Shown: positions 1 to 12,683 of the stretch, one piece after another
Numbering within the stretch: the first letter of the stretch is position 1
Layout: every line of letters starts with the position of its first letter
Origin: Malurus cyaneus samueli
Lineage: Eukaryota; Chordata; Aves; Passeriformes; Maluridae
Reading direction: 5' to 3'
Length of the DNA stretch: 64,000 nt
Assembly (NCBI GenBank): GCA_009741485.1
Contig: CM019216.1
Span: 41,388,872 to 41,452,871, forward strand
Position numbers and translations under genes: made by a program
The notes under the pieces: generated by a model
Seen by the model: the letters and a program-made list of their open reading frames with translations, nothing else
The model's database searches: none
Told to the model about the DNA's origin: nothing

Positions 1-3000
1 TCAATTCATAAAATTGAACTTTCAAGTTTTATTATTAAGCACAGCTGCTAGAAAACAGAAACACACAATATGATGTGAAAATAAAAAGGTAGCCTATCTA
101 TTCCTCCCACTGTGGCTACTATATTTGTTTTCTCTCCTTGGACAAACACTCACCCAAACTTGGGACAATTCCAGCTGATTACATCAGCAGTTCATACAGC
201 AGTGGTTACAGACAAAAAACTAGTCTTCATATTACTCTATGGACTTTATTACAATTGCCTTCTAAAATCTGCAGCATTCGAGAAAACCTTGTATGTTATT
301 AAATCTATAGCATCTGAAAAAGAAAACTGAGATGCTTTTATGTTTCATCTTCAGAACAAATCCAATAAATCAGAGTTACACAGAGCATCTAATTATCACA
401 GTTTCTCAGAGACATCAAATTATCATCGACTTTGTAATTAACACTACAGGCCAATGGCAACCGATGCAGGAGTACCTGTTAACACAATTGATGGGATTTA
501 AACAGCCTGTGTAAGAAGGATTAAAAGTCAATTGAAAAGCCTGTAGAGATAAGAAAGCAAAAAGAAACTGTGCCCTTGAATTCTGTACATAGTGATTAAC
601 CTTATCTCAGTCTCCTGGCACACAGTAGGGGTAAAACAGGCTGCCTTATGCATGGCTGGTGGGGTGGGCTCTGCATTAGGGCTATTTAATGCTTCTACAG
701 TGCCTTGAGTTCTACTGCCCCTTCACTCTCCCCTTCTCCATTTTTTCAAACCATATACTAAAAAATCATCATTTACCATCCCACCAGTTACCTTTAGCCA
801 ATAACAAAGAGACACATAAATTGCAAGAGCCTGTCCAGGCATGCCATAATAATTAAGTTTTTCCTTCCTTTATGTAACTGATGATCTTGCTATTCTCTGT
901 TAAGACTTTTATAACTGTACACCTTCAGTATAATAATGTAAATATTGACAATGGAGACTGGCAAGTGGGGATTTCTGGGAGAAGGAAGAATGTGTGGGAG
1001 AAGAGAACTTGTTTTTAAGGTTCTTTTTCTCTTGCCTCCAGAATATCCTGTAACATTCTGCTTTAGATAAAACTTACTACGGCTTTTAATTTATGTATCA
1101 CTTCTTAGAATAAAACAACAAACAGGAACATGAAACTAGCTCTTTTCAGCCCTTAATCCCTCCCCTATCCTTTCTCATCTTCTCATCCCATCCAAAATCC
1201 AGACTATTCTGGTAACATAAATTGCCTATTTCTGACGTGCCTTTTGTAAAATGGCCAAAGCCAAAGAGCATTTAAGGTGAAAATGTACAATGCCACGTCT
1301 TGTCTCGGTTTCCCTTGCCTGTAAGATAGCCTAACATTTGATTTGTCTCCTTTGGTCTTGTCCAGGATACAATAAGAGCTTTATGAAAAAGCTCTGTAAG
1401 AATCTGGGCCATTGATTTGAACAAGGACTATTTAGCCATGACACACAGCACCAAAAAAAGCTGCTCAACGCGCCAGGTCTGGCAGCAGCATTGCCCTTTC
1501 AGCACAGGGCTCTTAACAGGAGTGCAGCAAAGCTGGGCAGCTTCTGGGACCTGAGGTTATCTCCTGGCACAGTCCTTCACCTCACTGTACCAGCCTGTCA
1601 GAGCTAGTCCAGTGCTGCACCACAAAAAATTATGTAAACATATTCCAATTACTTACCTGTGATATTTATCAGCCTATGTTTTTTCCAAGGCATCGCACAA
1701 ACCACTACATAAACATGACCAGAATATTACTTGCAGAAGGGGACAGCTGTTCCACTGGGAAGTAATATTAAGGAAACAAACAAACAAGCCATAGATAATT
1801 TGGGAGTACATTGCCTCCATGCAAATCTAGGGTGAAAACGAAGAACATCAATATACAATTGCCCTAGGGAGATTCAATGAGCTTATATTCAATCAGCTGT
1901 ATTTGTATAAACCTGCATAAAAACTCCAGTAGAAAATACACTTTTTCATTTAATACCTATAGTTTTATATCCTTCAGCGTATTTTGAATGACAATATACT
2001 TCTCACATTTGTGACTATTTTGTAGCAATGTTTTTGTGGTCCAGTCCTTACTCTGGACGACATACCCAGGGACTCCTCATTGAGGAGACAGAAACAAACT
2101 TAGCAAAACCAATCCCTCCTTAAATTTCATCACCGTTTTATGTAGTTCCTACTGAAAAAAAAGAGGGTTTCTTGGTATTTTCTTCTGTTTGGGCTACAAA
2201 GTTAGCGTAGGTAAAATGGCCAGGTCTCCCTATTTGTTAGGATTCCTACCAGCTTAGTATGACACTAAAAAGGACTGGATTACCATTCTGTAAGGGTTGT
2301 GGAAGATGAGGTGAACCTCAAAAACTGAAAAATCACCTTGCATGTGAATGTACTCAGGCAGCTGCCTCACTGAAACATCAAGAGTATCAGTCACAGGTCC
2401 CCTGCCTCAGTGCACGTACCTAAGAGGATTATGATCTAAAAACGTGCAGTTTGGCTCCTTCACCGTAACCTCATCATGTTATGTGGGCATTTATGAATAG
2501 CCAGATCCCCATGCAGCTGAGCTGCTAATAACATGGCACGTACCAATCACACTGCAAAGCAAGTGATCTCACCTAGGCAGCTTGTGTAAACATAGCACAG
2601 CCACACAAAGATGACAAGCTTCTGAGCATGCTTAAGGTTATTCCATGAAGAATATTTACTGTGCTCCCTGGAAACACATAAATAGGGCTTTTGGGGGCCC
2701 CCTAACTTTTTATGAAGAAAATTTAGACCAAGAATTCCTTTGGAGAAGTGGCTCGCTACTGTGGTAATTCAGCACGCCATATTCTAAAGATCAGTTGTTC
2801 TAAACAGCATTTCCAGACCCAGCAATCTTCCTTTCTGAACATTTATTCCCATTAGGAAGTATTCTGCTGTTATAGCCAAGTACTGATGGCACTTCCAGTG
2901 GCCCATCTGAACAAATGCACACTGCTGGAATTAAGACCACTTCTCCCCATGAATGCATTTTGTAAAAAGTACTTTTTAGAGCTTCCTGGACATGACAGTG

Positions 3001-5100
3001 AAACTGAATTTAAATTCTGAAAGACAAAAAAGTCCAAATCCTTTGAAAGGTATAAACATCTGTTACTGTATTTCTTAAACCCATAGATGCTATTTACTTG
3101 TTGGAAAACTGGTAGGAAAATGAAGTCCTTGGTTATTCACAAGGCCTACCATTAAAAACCAAGAATGGCTAGATTCAACTGTCTCGTGGTCTCATGGAAA
3201 AACAGACAAACCCCAATTCTGTCCAGATTAGAAGAGGGTAAATCCTATTTACCAGAATTTAATCTCCCCTATACTACATCTTCCATCATTAATACTTAAA
3301 AACAGAACTAAAAACAGAACTCTATATGAGGAGCAGCGTTATAGAACAGAAATTCGATCAGAGTAAATATGAAGATCACTCTATATGGAATTTCTGGTTT
3401 TGAAAGTATTTACCAAAGAATCCTGTAAGAAAATGAAGTTTATTTTTAAATAACATATTTCATTATACAAGCTGAAGCAGTTGGAAAACTACAGGGGGCA
3501 AGCTCTACTTCAGATCAGGCTTAGAAGCTTATCTACTTTTATCAACTGTATGAGCTCATCTAAGAAAAGTGAGCACCTCTCCCCACAAGCATGATTTGTT
3601 GTTGTAACAGCTACAACACTATTTGTAATAAAAAAAAAAAAAAAAAAAAACAAGTTTAGAACATTTGCTAAATGTTTTTAGTTGTTTTTTCCCTCCCCAT
3701 CAAAACAGAAAATAATTCTTTCCATAAAGGCTCCACAGCTACAAATACCAGAGCAGAAGAAGAAATACTGGTCAGACAACTTAACTGCATTAAGTGGAAT
3801 TTCAAAGAAAAATGCTATGATAAAGAGGTTTAGCCAACAGTTTTGGTGTTTTTTGATGCAACTTTGCAAAATGAGCAGCTATTTATTTTCAATATTTAGA
3901 TCTTGAACTCTGCCTGGCTTACCTGATGGGTGCAAAAACTAATTGACAAGTGACAGAAAATTATTACATATTCTTCACATTACTGCATATTCTTTAATCT
4001 TCATGGCCACTAAGAGAAACACATTTGAAAGAAATATGTACAGCACACCATGTAGAATACTTAGGGAACAGCCACAAGGAAATTACAAAATTATCCCAGC
4101 TGTAGAAAAAGGACAGATGGGACCCCTGAAAACCTACTCAAGACCAACCTTCTGTTTCAGCAGAACCAACTACAGCTTTGTCATCCTGACAGATGTTTAC
4201 ATAACCTGTTTGAAGTGACAGAAGTGTCATGAGTGCTTAAGTAAAGAGTGCTCAAGTACCCTTATTATTAAGACCTATATTTTACCTGGTACCATTATCT
4301 GAATGAATCTGTGCACATAGAATGACTCTTCTACGATATAAAAAAAATTATCTTCTCTAACTGCTGAATAATTCAACATACCACCAGTTCTCACAGAACA
4401 TATTGCTAAGAAAGACTTTTATTATGTTCTTGCAGTGTGACTCAACTGCTCAATTGTCTTTTTATCCAGATACAAAGCAAAACAAACCCAAGTCTAGAAG
4501 CAAACAGCATCAAACATAGTGCATGACAGAGCAGAAATGACAGCAGGTATTTCAACTTCACCATGGCTCAAAGCATTGTTGTTCTCAATTCTATGGCTAC
4601 AGTGGATTTGTGACTGAGAAACAGAGGGGCATGGATAAAGAACAGGGTGATTTAAAATTTCAAAAGAACAACTGTTTTGTGATAAACTCTTCAGAGCAGA
4701 GGAATGAAGCTCCTAAGAAGAGCAGCAGTACGCAATCCTATGGCACAGTAGAACACTTTGCAGACGATGGGGGATTAAGAGAGGTGTCTTCCTACTCTAT
4801 AATAAAAACAGCTGCAGTACATCATTGACAAGGGTGATTCAAAGGGCTTAGATGCCATCTCCATTCAACCCCACTTTTGTGTCAGCTCTCACTAATTTTT
4901 GAGAATTTCTTGTTCTTCTCCAGCAGCCCCACTATTAGTTAGTCTACCAGGGAGAGGTTTACTTCGTCAGAGACAGGTAAGTAACGACCTTGGACAGCAA
5001 GTTTGTTACTTCATCTTTGCCTCAGAAGACAGGGACAAAACGTTCTACTTGTTCTGTGCAACCTTTGCTATGGAAGAAAACAAGTAGTGGCTAACGTACT
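1..5100. other. AT-rich intronic or intergenic sequence, no supported gene
   Basis: I see no supported gene here. The open frames (up to about 90 codons) lack a convincing pair of splice signals or any recognisable protein. The only simple-sequence feature is the poly(A) run near 3.63 kb. A minus-strand donor-like site near 1655 and a plus-strand acceptor and donor pair at 4924-4976 were considered and left out as too weak. Confidence 0.6.
3630..3650. repeat. poly(A) tract, about 21 bp
   Basis: An uninterrupted run of A follows 'gtaat'. It could be the tail of an old retroposed sequence, but nothing recognisable lies upstream and no target-site duplication is evident. It is listed as a mononucleotide repeat. 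Confidence 0.9.
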
Positions 5101-5104
5101 GCTA

Positions 5105-5345
5105 TCTCCTCCAGGCCGAACAAGTCAAGTGATCTCAGCTCCTCATAATGCTTCCCCTCCACACCCTCCGTGATCCTCCCGCTGGCCCTCCTCTGGATGC
5201 TCTCTAATAGCTTTATATCCTTCTTGTATTGTGGTGTCAAAACTGCACACTGGACTCAAGGTGAGGCTGCACCAGAACAGAGTGAAGAGGGTCAATCCCG
5301 CTCTTGCCTGGCTGGCCTGGTTAGAGATTCCTCTCTGTGCCTCCT
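5105..5345 (-). mobile_element. CR1 LINE fragment, antisense
   Basis: The plus strand reads like the reverse complement of the CR1 3' region. It has the order 'ctcctccaggccgaacaa', then 'gatcctcccgctggccctcc', 'tctggatgctctctaatag', 'cttcttgtattgtggtgtc' and 'aactgcacactggactcaag'. This order is diagnostic of avian CR1 in minus orientation. The copy is diverged by many substitutions, so it is old and inactive. Both ends fade into unique sequence and the boundaries are approximate. It accounts for the 125-codon open frame at 5170-5547, which is not a gene. Confidence 0.85.
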
Positions 5346-6905
5346 TAGCAGTATCTTAAGTTCAGAAGGAACTTTCCACTTGTGCTCTCTTCTATTGTTC
5401 TTTTGGTGGCAATTTACTACAATTACATCCCTATGCCCTGCTCACATGAACTCTGCCAACAGAAAGCAATCCTGTCCTACATCCTGGAAGGTCCATATAT
5501 TTTTTTCCTCACACAACAGACGTCATTACATCAAAGAAAGGAGATGATTATCAGCAAGCCTCTCAAGGCACACACAAAGGGGAAAAATACACAGCTGTTT
5601 AATAAAAGTCTTTAAGGATCCTTGGTATACCTAGGAAAAAAATCACACAAAAGCAGGACCAAGTGCATGATGGTCAGATTTCAAAAAACCGGTCACAGCT
5701 TATCATATCTGATAAAAGGAAGGAATGCATGGAAATTCTTCTCAAGCTTTCATAGGAAGAGGTGAAACAAAAGTATGGAAGTCCAGACTCCAGCCAGGGT
5801 AAGATGCAGGTGATGGGTGGGTAACAGTAGGTTTTTGCAGGAGTTTTACAGAGTCAGTGTGAAAGGACATTTCTAACATTATTACAAAGAAAACTCAGGG
5901 TAGAAGGGATAAGGACTCAAGGACACCTTCAACGTATGTGACAACAAAAATCAATCCTACGGGAAAAAAAAGAGGAAACAATGCTGAGTGCAGCTGTGAC
6001 AGTGCTGTAGCTGAGCACCTTTCCATGCACCGGAGCATTGGACTATGCTAATTTGTGAAGATTTGCACATGTGTGTATACAATGTGTGTACACAGGGAGA
6101 GAATATGGCTGGAAAACTGTAGGTCGTTTTAACACGCAATGTCCCTTTCCTTTCATCCTACACATAACCTAGGACTCCCTGTCTCCTTTTAAGAACTCAT
6201 AAAATAGAAACAAATTGCCTGTAGTCATGCACACAAACCCCATTTCCACCTTTATTTGTCAATCAGTGCTAAGTTTTCTTCTCTGTTAAACTGGCTTCTT
6301 ATTCACTATTATGGCTCAGTTTGAGGCAATAAGAAGGCACTTCAGTCTATATGGAATAATTTCCTATGAAAAGTCTTAGAAAGACACTTTTTCCTTTTTT
6401 ACAACTTACAATCTCATTAGAGAGCAGCAAAAAGAAAACATCATGCTAGAGCAGTTACCACAGTGAAAACAAAGTCAATGACTACAATATCTGGGAACTG
6501 CCGTAACATGGTAACAGTTAATTGTTTGTAAAATTATATATGTAATAAAATATGAATTAGTATAGCAATCCATGCAGGAAAAAGACACTACATATGTAAT
6601 CAAATTCAGCGTGAAATCTCTCTCCACAAATAACTGATACCTATTATTTATTATTGTCATCTTTAAATACATTGATCTTATTTATCCTATCTGAAATACT
6701 TATTGTTCCTATCTGAAACTGAAAGCTTACCTTACCATTAAGAGAAGCAATCCTTTTCCTACAGTTTACATCTCAAAGAGTTCTCTTCTGCTTAAAAATG
6801 TAGGTGGATTCCATCAGCATTATTTGCTTGCCCTTGCACTGTATCTAAATTATTCCATCGGAAATATACTTAGTCCATAAACAAAGCTTTTTTAAAACAA
6901 GTTTT

Positions 6906-7061
6906 CTACAGTTGTACAGCTGAGCTTGCAAATTCATCCAGGTCCAAAGTCCAAAGTGCACCTCTACAGCGCGAGAAGGTGTCTGAACACAAGCCAGCTC
7001 CAGTGCAGAAACCATGTAACTGAGACACTGTTTTCACCATTTCAGAGCAAATAAAACCTGC
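6906..7061 (-). CDS. possible minus-strand terminal coding exon, gene unknown
   Basis: Read on the minus strand, a pyrimidine tract (CCATTTCTCACTTTTAAAG) is followed by a 52-codon open frame ending in TAG. It contains stretches such as CSEMVKTVSQLHGF and WTLDLDEFASS. Two CpGs (in 'agcgcgag') survive in a CpG-poor setting, which is mild evidence of coding constraint. An AATAAA on the minus strand lies about 250 bases downstream, near 6650. The frame starts in phase 0, which would fit directly after the candidate exon at 8156-8242. An open frame of this size is not rare by chance here and I recognise no family, so confidence is low. Confidence 0.22.
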   Translation of the reverse strand, partial: AGFICSEMVKTVSQLHGFCTGAGLCSDTFSRCRGALWTLDLDEFASSAVQL

Positions 7062-7260
7062 CTTTAAAAGTGAGAAATGGTCTAATACTTCCCAGAAGAC
7101 ATTCAACCATAATAGAGGTTAAGTTATATCCCAGATGCATACCTATAATTTCACCCTGTTCACATCATTAACAACCATACAAAACTAGAAATGGTATCAG
7201 ATTTCAAGCAGCTAAAACAGCTTTGCTGATGCTGCTCAATCCTGGACAATTCATTCTTAC

Positions 7261-7334
7261 TCTACTGAAGAATTCACCAACCGAACAGGATTCAAAAAGC
7301 AGTGAGCATTCCTGCAGATATGCTCAGCAGATAG
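7261..7334 (-). CDS. possible minus-strand internal exon, gene unknown
   Basis: The acceptor reads TTTTCTCTCCCAATACAG and the donor AGA/GTAAGA. One of three frames is open across all 74 bases (starting LSAEHICRNAHCFLNPVRLV), in phase 0 at the start and with two bases left over at the end. It is phase-compatible with the candidate at 8156-8242 upstream. It competes with 6906-7061 as the next exon, because the two are not phase-compatible with each other. At this length an open frame is expected by chance about two times in three, so the support is mainly the splice signals. Confidence 0.22.
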
Positions 7335-8155
7335 CTGTATTGGGAGAGAAAACAAGATCTGTTGAGAAAGCAGTCTTTCCATGGCCTTAGCTATATGCAG
7401 TATTTGCAGTTAAAGTGCTACTGATTATTTTAAATGGGTTTGTTTAAACTGCCACAAGCTATCTCCATACCTTTTTAAATGCTGTTTACAAATGGCTTAA
7501 ACAAGAAAGAGATAAAACCAAATTAAAAAGAAGCTTTTATAACCCAGTGTGCATTTATTTACATCAGGATTCAAACCAGCTTATACTTTATTGATGGTTA
7601 TGTATGGAACAGCATTTGCAAAACAGACTACTGACAAAACTATGCAAACATTGTTCTTACAGTACTGTCAAGTCAGCTTGGGAACAGCTGCTGCTGTGGT
7701 TTCCTTCTGAAAAGTGTAAGCACTTTATGATCAGATAAGAGACACTGTAGGAGTGTATTATAATAAAGACAGAAATTCAGTTCCAATTCTTCCTCCTCAT
7801 AACAGGTGAAAGTAATTCTGGGCTTTAAATGTGGAAACTACAGGCTTAAAGCTTAAGTAGTTGAACTTGATCTATTAATACTGGATGAGCCAAGCAATAT
7901 TTCAAACTCAGACCTTCAGCTTCAGAAAAAAAAATTATGAAAAGCTTAGCTTCCAAAATAGCACATTTAAATATGCATAATCCAACTATCTGCATGTTGT
8001 TTACTTGTAATTCAAAATTATCATACATTCTCTATAACTGGACCCCAAAGATTCTGCTGGATTACTCATGTCAACTTAGTGTTGAAATGCTGCTTTCAAC
8101 ATATAAATAGGGGAGGACAGAAAAGAAACTCAAGAATCACTCACTCGGCTATTAC

Positions 8156-8242
8156 CTGGACCTCCAAAACGTCTGTATGTTGAAGAACAGCCTTCTTGAT
8201 TTCACTAATACTGTAATACACCTTCTCAATGGAAACTTTTAC
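8156..8242 (-). CDS. possible minus-strand internal exon, gene unknown
   Basis: On the minus strand 87 bases lie between an acceptor ending TACTACAGTTCAG and a donor CAG/GTAATA. The frame that starts VKVSIEKVYYSISEIKKAV is open throughout, and is bounded upstream by an in-frame TGA just before the acceptor. The peptide would form an amphipathic helix. It starts and ends in phase 0. The product is not recognised and a chance open frame cannot be excluded. Confidence 0.25.
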
Positions 8243-10624
8243 CTGAACTGTAGTATTACGATTTCAAAGAGACACATAATCAAAGCATGAAAGGGAAGTG
8301 GCTCTCTCTGCTGTGTATCTTCAAGTGCAACAAGGAAGTTCTAGAACTGACAAATTGTAAACCTCATAAACAAAGAAACCTGATTGTTGGTACAGTCTGT
8401 GTGATAAGAGCTCAAACCAGTAAATTTTGGTATACTCTGTGATTAACCTTCAGATATACTGCCTATGATAAATACTAAATACTACGTATAAAAATACTTA
8501 AATGCATATACTTTTTCAAAACTTCAGTTGGAGACAACCAATTCAAAAGACCCAATGGAGACATTGGTTATATTATTGCAAAAACATATGCTTCATTGCT
8601 CCATGTGTTGAGCACAAAAGTTTAAACAGATCTGCAATAGTCTTTAAAGTCCTCAAAATAAAATGGAAGAGGCAAAGGAAATTTTATTTGACAAGCTTAG
8701 AACTTCAGGTTTTGTTTACCCGAGACTCTAGAGAGCTAGCCCAGTTACACTGCAATTTTCAATAAGTTCAGCTGTGGCCATAAATTACAGTGGATACAGC
8801 CCAGCCGGCGTGACTCATTCATTTGGCAATTGTGCTTTAACATCTAAAAGGCCCTGCTCATCAGCCTGTTTCCAGGAATATCAACTTTTTTGCAGACCTG
8901 CGTAATGGATCACAAGTAGAGTTCCAAGCTTTTGTTTTTGATAAGGAAAGCCCCAGTTGTAGCACAGGTCCTCTCTCCCAAGACCAGCTGTGCCCAGCTG
9001 TGACACAAGCATAAGAATACAAACATCTCTGGTTTACATGTCAGCCTTGTTGACAAGGCACTTCCCAAAAGACTCTTTGGTCCTTTGGCCCAGTCTCAGG
9101 CCACACACTTCCCTGCTAGAGAATAACAATCATCTGGGCAAAAGGAGAAAATGACAATAAAGATTAGCTATAAAAGGATTTAATTCTGTATGAGAAAGGG
9201 ATTTACAGAAAATGAGTAAGGAAAGAACCACTGGTAGGCTTCACTCATCTTCTGTTAAGAAAGGATATGTTCTTTTTCACTTAATAAATACAAATAAATG
9301 ACAAAGAGTAGAGGGAAAATATAGTGATATCTCAAAAAGTCAAATATATTTACAGTTTCATTGATAGTTTAAATTAACATGATGCAATCATTCCTTTATA
9401 ATGGAACTTTTATACTCACTTTGAATGTTTCTCTTTTCAACTTAATCAGACAAAAATTGTCAAAATGTATTACCAAGAAAATTAGGCTGATTTTAAAAAT
9501 CAAATTTCAAGATTCACCTTTTTAAATGTGTCTGCATACCTGCATAAACAAAAAAATCTGAATCATTAATTATCTTTAAAGATTTCTATAATTCATCTTA
9601 TTGTAAAATTACTTTGGCAAACAATTCACAGCTATTTGATAAATATAGGGACTACTACACTATTTAAATGCTAGCCATAATTGCAGAAGACTTTCTTCTA
9701 TAAAAATGTCTAAAAAGCTTGTATTTTAGAAATCTATTTTTTAAGCTTTTGTGTTAACCACAATGAATTTGTGTGCATGTGTGAACACAACATTAAAAAG
9801 AAAAAAAAGTTTTTCTGACAAGGAAATTGGACTCTGGTATAAAAAGCCTCAGCTGACTTCCTGCTCTTTCATTCGACCTAAATAATAAGTCAAGGCAAAT
9901 TAAAAAAAAAAAGAGTCTGCATAGAGCTCCTTCTCCAGGAAAACATTAGTACAGTCCATCTAACATCAAATTAAAGAGTTCAAGTATCAAGGTTAAGGTA
10001 ATATGATATTATCTTAGAAATCCTTGTCTGGATTGTCTATCCACATTCCACTTAGAAATAACATTATCCTTGCTTGCTTATTGTATTTTGTCTGTATTGT
10101 TAATGGTCAAAAATAACTTGAATTATTTGGAACAGCTTCTATTTCCACTAGCATATGCAACTAAGACCCAATAAGATGTTGTAACAGAGACAAACAAGAT
10201 CATATGGCTATATCATGGAACACAGAATTACATGGCCCTGAAAGAAAAGAAGTTGTCAAAACCTCAGAATTTCAGCATCTATTAAATCAAATTTTGAAAT
10301 TCTGAGATGAGATAATAAGTGAATGGAAAATAACAAAAAGGCAAAATAACTCATACAAAACCACTTGAACTTCCTTTCAACCCTCAAAGCTCAACATCAA
10401 CAAAGAAGACGTCAGTCTAGAAAGAAATAAAAAAGCTTAGCCAACTAAAAAATTTACTTACATTTCACCTTAAATATATACAGAATTAACTGAAATGGCT
10501 AGTGTTGTTTTCAAGATTTTATGGAGGATGGGCAAAGTACCAAAAACTAGAGAAACAAGAAACAATGCTTTCATTTAAAGGAAACAAAAAAGGAACCAGT
10601 TCAGCCAGTTGAATTTCAATTCCT

Positions 10625-10665
10625 AAAAAAAAAAAAAAAAATTAAAAAAAAAAAGGGGGAAAAAA
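10625..10665. repeat. A-rich low-complexity run
   Basis: Consecutive A homopolymers are interrupted by short 'tt' and 'ggggg' segments. No body of a retroposon is recognisable on the 5' side. Confidence 0.85.
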
Positions 10666-11228
10666 TTGGCAAAGCAGTTTGTAAGTGCGGAGTGAAAGGC
10701 AAAATTCAGTTTGACATTATGTAGAGGACAGATCCTGAAATCTTAGTAGCTTGCCTTGCCCAAAAGATAGGTTTGAACAGGGGAAGGCACATGCTACTGG
10801 TAGTCTTTAAAACAGTCAGATAAACTTCTCATACACAGCCTCCATACAGTAATTGTTTCTTCCCTGGGGCATCTCAACAGACCTAACAGCTCTCTTCAGG
10901 ACCTTCCCTATTCTCTGGGTCTGTGAAAACACATTTTAATTCAGCTATCCCACACATAAGGACAAAGGAAATAATCAATATGCACAAAGTAGAAATACCA
11001 GGTAAAACAACCAACCACCTTTCCTGCATGCACTATGCTAATCGGATTGTTTAAGAATATGATGTCTTTTCCAGTGTCAGAAATTACTTGAAAATACTGG
11101 AAGGATCTTTAAGGCTCCTGATGATTTGGCAAAGAAAAGGTGTCTCTCAATACACACTTTAAAAATCTCAATATAGGCAAATTAACAACAGTTGAGAGAT
11201 TACTTGAATTTTTTACATATAAATTTTT

Positions 11229-11253
11229 TATATATATATATAAAATATATATA
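11229..11253. repeat. (TA)n-type microsatellite
   Basis: This is a run of alternating TA with an 'aaa' interruption, inside an AT-rich region. Confidence 0.85.
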
Positions 11254-12489
11254 ACACCTTTAAGACTCATTAGCATGTCTAAGAAAAAAAAAGATTGAAG
11301 AAAAAAATAGGATTTTTTTCAGATTCATGAAAATAACTCACAGAAAACCACAATGAATAAAATTGACATTACACAAATGTGTCTTGCAGAAGTATCACTT
11401 TCTAGCAGCAAGAAAATGACTCTGAAAGCGCTTACTACAGGAAATGGACATAATTGCTTCAATTTTTAAAGTAACTTTAGATACCTTTCAGAAATACCAC
11501 TTATACTCAGCTTCTGGGAGAGAAATACAACTCTGACCTACATATACAAGACTAAATCAGATTAACACAATTCTCTAACCAGGCCTAGAAGCCTGAACAA
11601 TTCTTTCTCTCAACCTCTATGAGATGCTTCCCAGTCTGTGCATTTTGCAGCAGAAGAGAGCCAAAGGGACTGAATACAAAAGTGACCTGATGCAAAGACA
11701 GGCAGAAAGAATACTCTTCCAGGTACCTCAAAGGCAATAGTCATATAAAAATAACTTCTTAAATTCCACTAAGATAGGAGCTTTAAGACTTGGCAAGTGG
11801 AAAAGTCAAAGAGCCCTAGGGAAAGGAAATATGCAAGGAGAAAAACCAACATATCAGAAAGAAAATGACTGTTATCCATCAGGGAAGAAATGGTGACTTG
11901 ACTCTTGAAAAGGCTCTGGGCTTGAAATATGTGATCCCATAGCCTGGGCTGCCTGACATGTTTCAAGTTAATGGTACCTCAGGATTTCTGCTGTCCCTCC
12001 ATAGGCTCAGACTTGCCTGACAAAGCAGTTCAAAAGTCACTTTGCTTTCAGGAACTTTACAAAAAGCAAGCATGCATTTTATTGTTATTGCTGTACTAAT
12101 TAATCTATATCTAAACCTAGCCTGTACATTACATACAGTCTTTGTTTACATTTTTATTACTGTACAAGTTGTTCCAAAGGAATCTTTCCCTTCCCTATAG
12201 TGACAACCGGGAAAAAAAATTCCAGTAATATATTATGTTTCCAAGTGTGGTTATTGTCATAACAATTTAACCTTCAGTCCATCCTAACAACCACTGCTAG
12301 AACAAATTCTCCCTTTGGCCAGTAACGCATCAAGTTGTACTCCAAAATACTGTCAAGGCTGCTACTGGATGCTCAGCAGGAGACTTCAGCAATGTAACTA
12401 ATTCATGCTACCTGTCTCCTAAGGAAAATTTAATACTGCTAGTTCAAGCAGGATCCTTTCTGTGACAGCAAGATAGAGTATTTTACATG

Positions 12490-12544
12490 TTTATAACTTA
12501 AAACTCTCAATATTTAAGCTTTATAACTTAAGCTCTCAATATTT
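12490..12544. repeat. two-unit direct repeat, period 30 bp
   Basis: The segment beginning 'ttataactta' at 12491 recurs at 12521, and 'ctctcaatattt' recurs with it. The second unit is slightly diverged and shortened. It looks like a small local tandem duplication. Confidence 0.8.
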
Positions 12545-12665
12545 CTGTCACAATGCTGTCCCAAATAAATAGTAATAAGGACATTTTGTATGTCAGAGTA
12601 AATTATAAACTGGTTGAAAAACAAAATCTAAGTTAAATATAATTAGTTTGGTTTTTTTTGTTGGG

Positions 12666-12683
12666 TTTTTTTTTTTTTTTTTT
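12666..12683. repeat. poly(T) run
   Basis: An 18-base T homopolymer preceded by another T run separated by 'gttggg'. It could be the complement of a poly(A) tail, but no retroposon body is recognised. Confidence 0.85.

Larger units (their letters stand above)
5346..8155. other. AT-rich non-coding sequence with two possible minus-strand exons
   Basis: Nothing is recognisable outside the two low-confidence exon candidates entered separately (6906-7061 and 7261-7334). No repeats of known family were identified by eye. Confidence 0.5.

Noticed and set aside
4274..4318. Minus-strand frame containing HSDNGT, reminiscent of a retroelement integrase motif
   Set aside because: Only a few residues match, nothing else of an integrase is near, and an ordinary short open frame explains it.
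4924..4976. Plus-strand segment with a strong acceptor and a perfect CAG/GTAAGT donor, one frame open (APLLVSLPGRGLLRQRQ)
   Set aside because: Only 53 bases, two of three frames closed, no neighbouring plus-strand exon and no recognisable protein. The splice pair alone is not enough.
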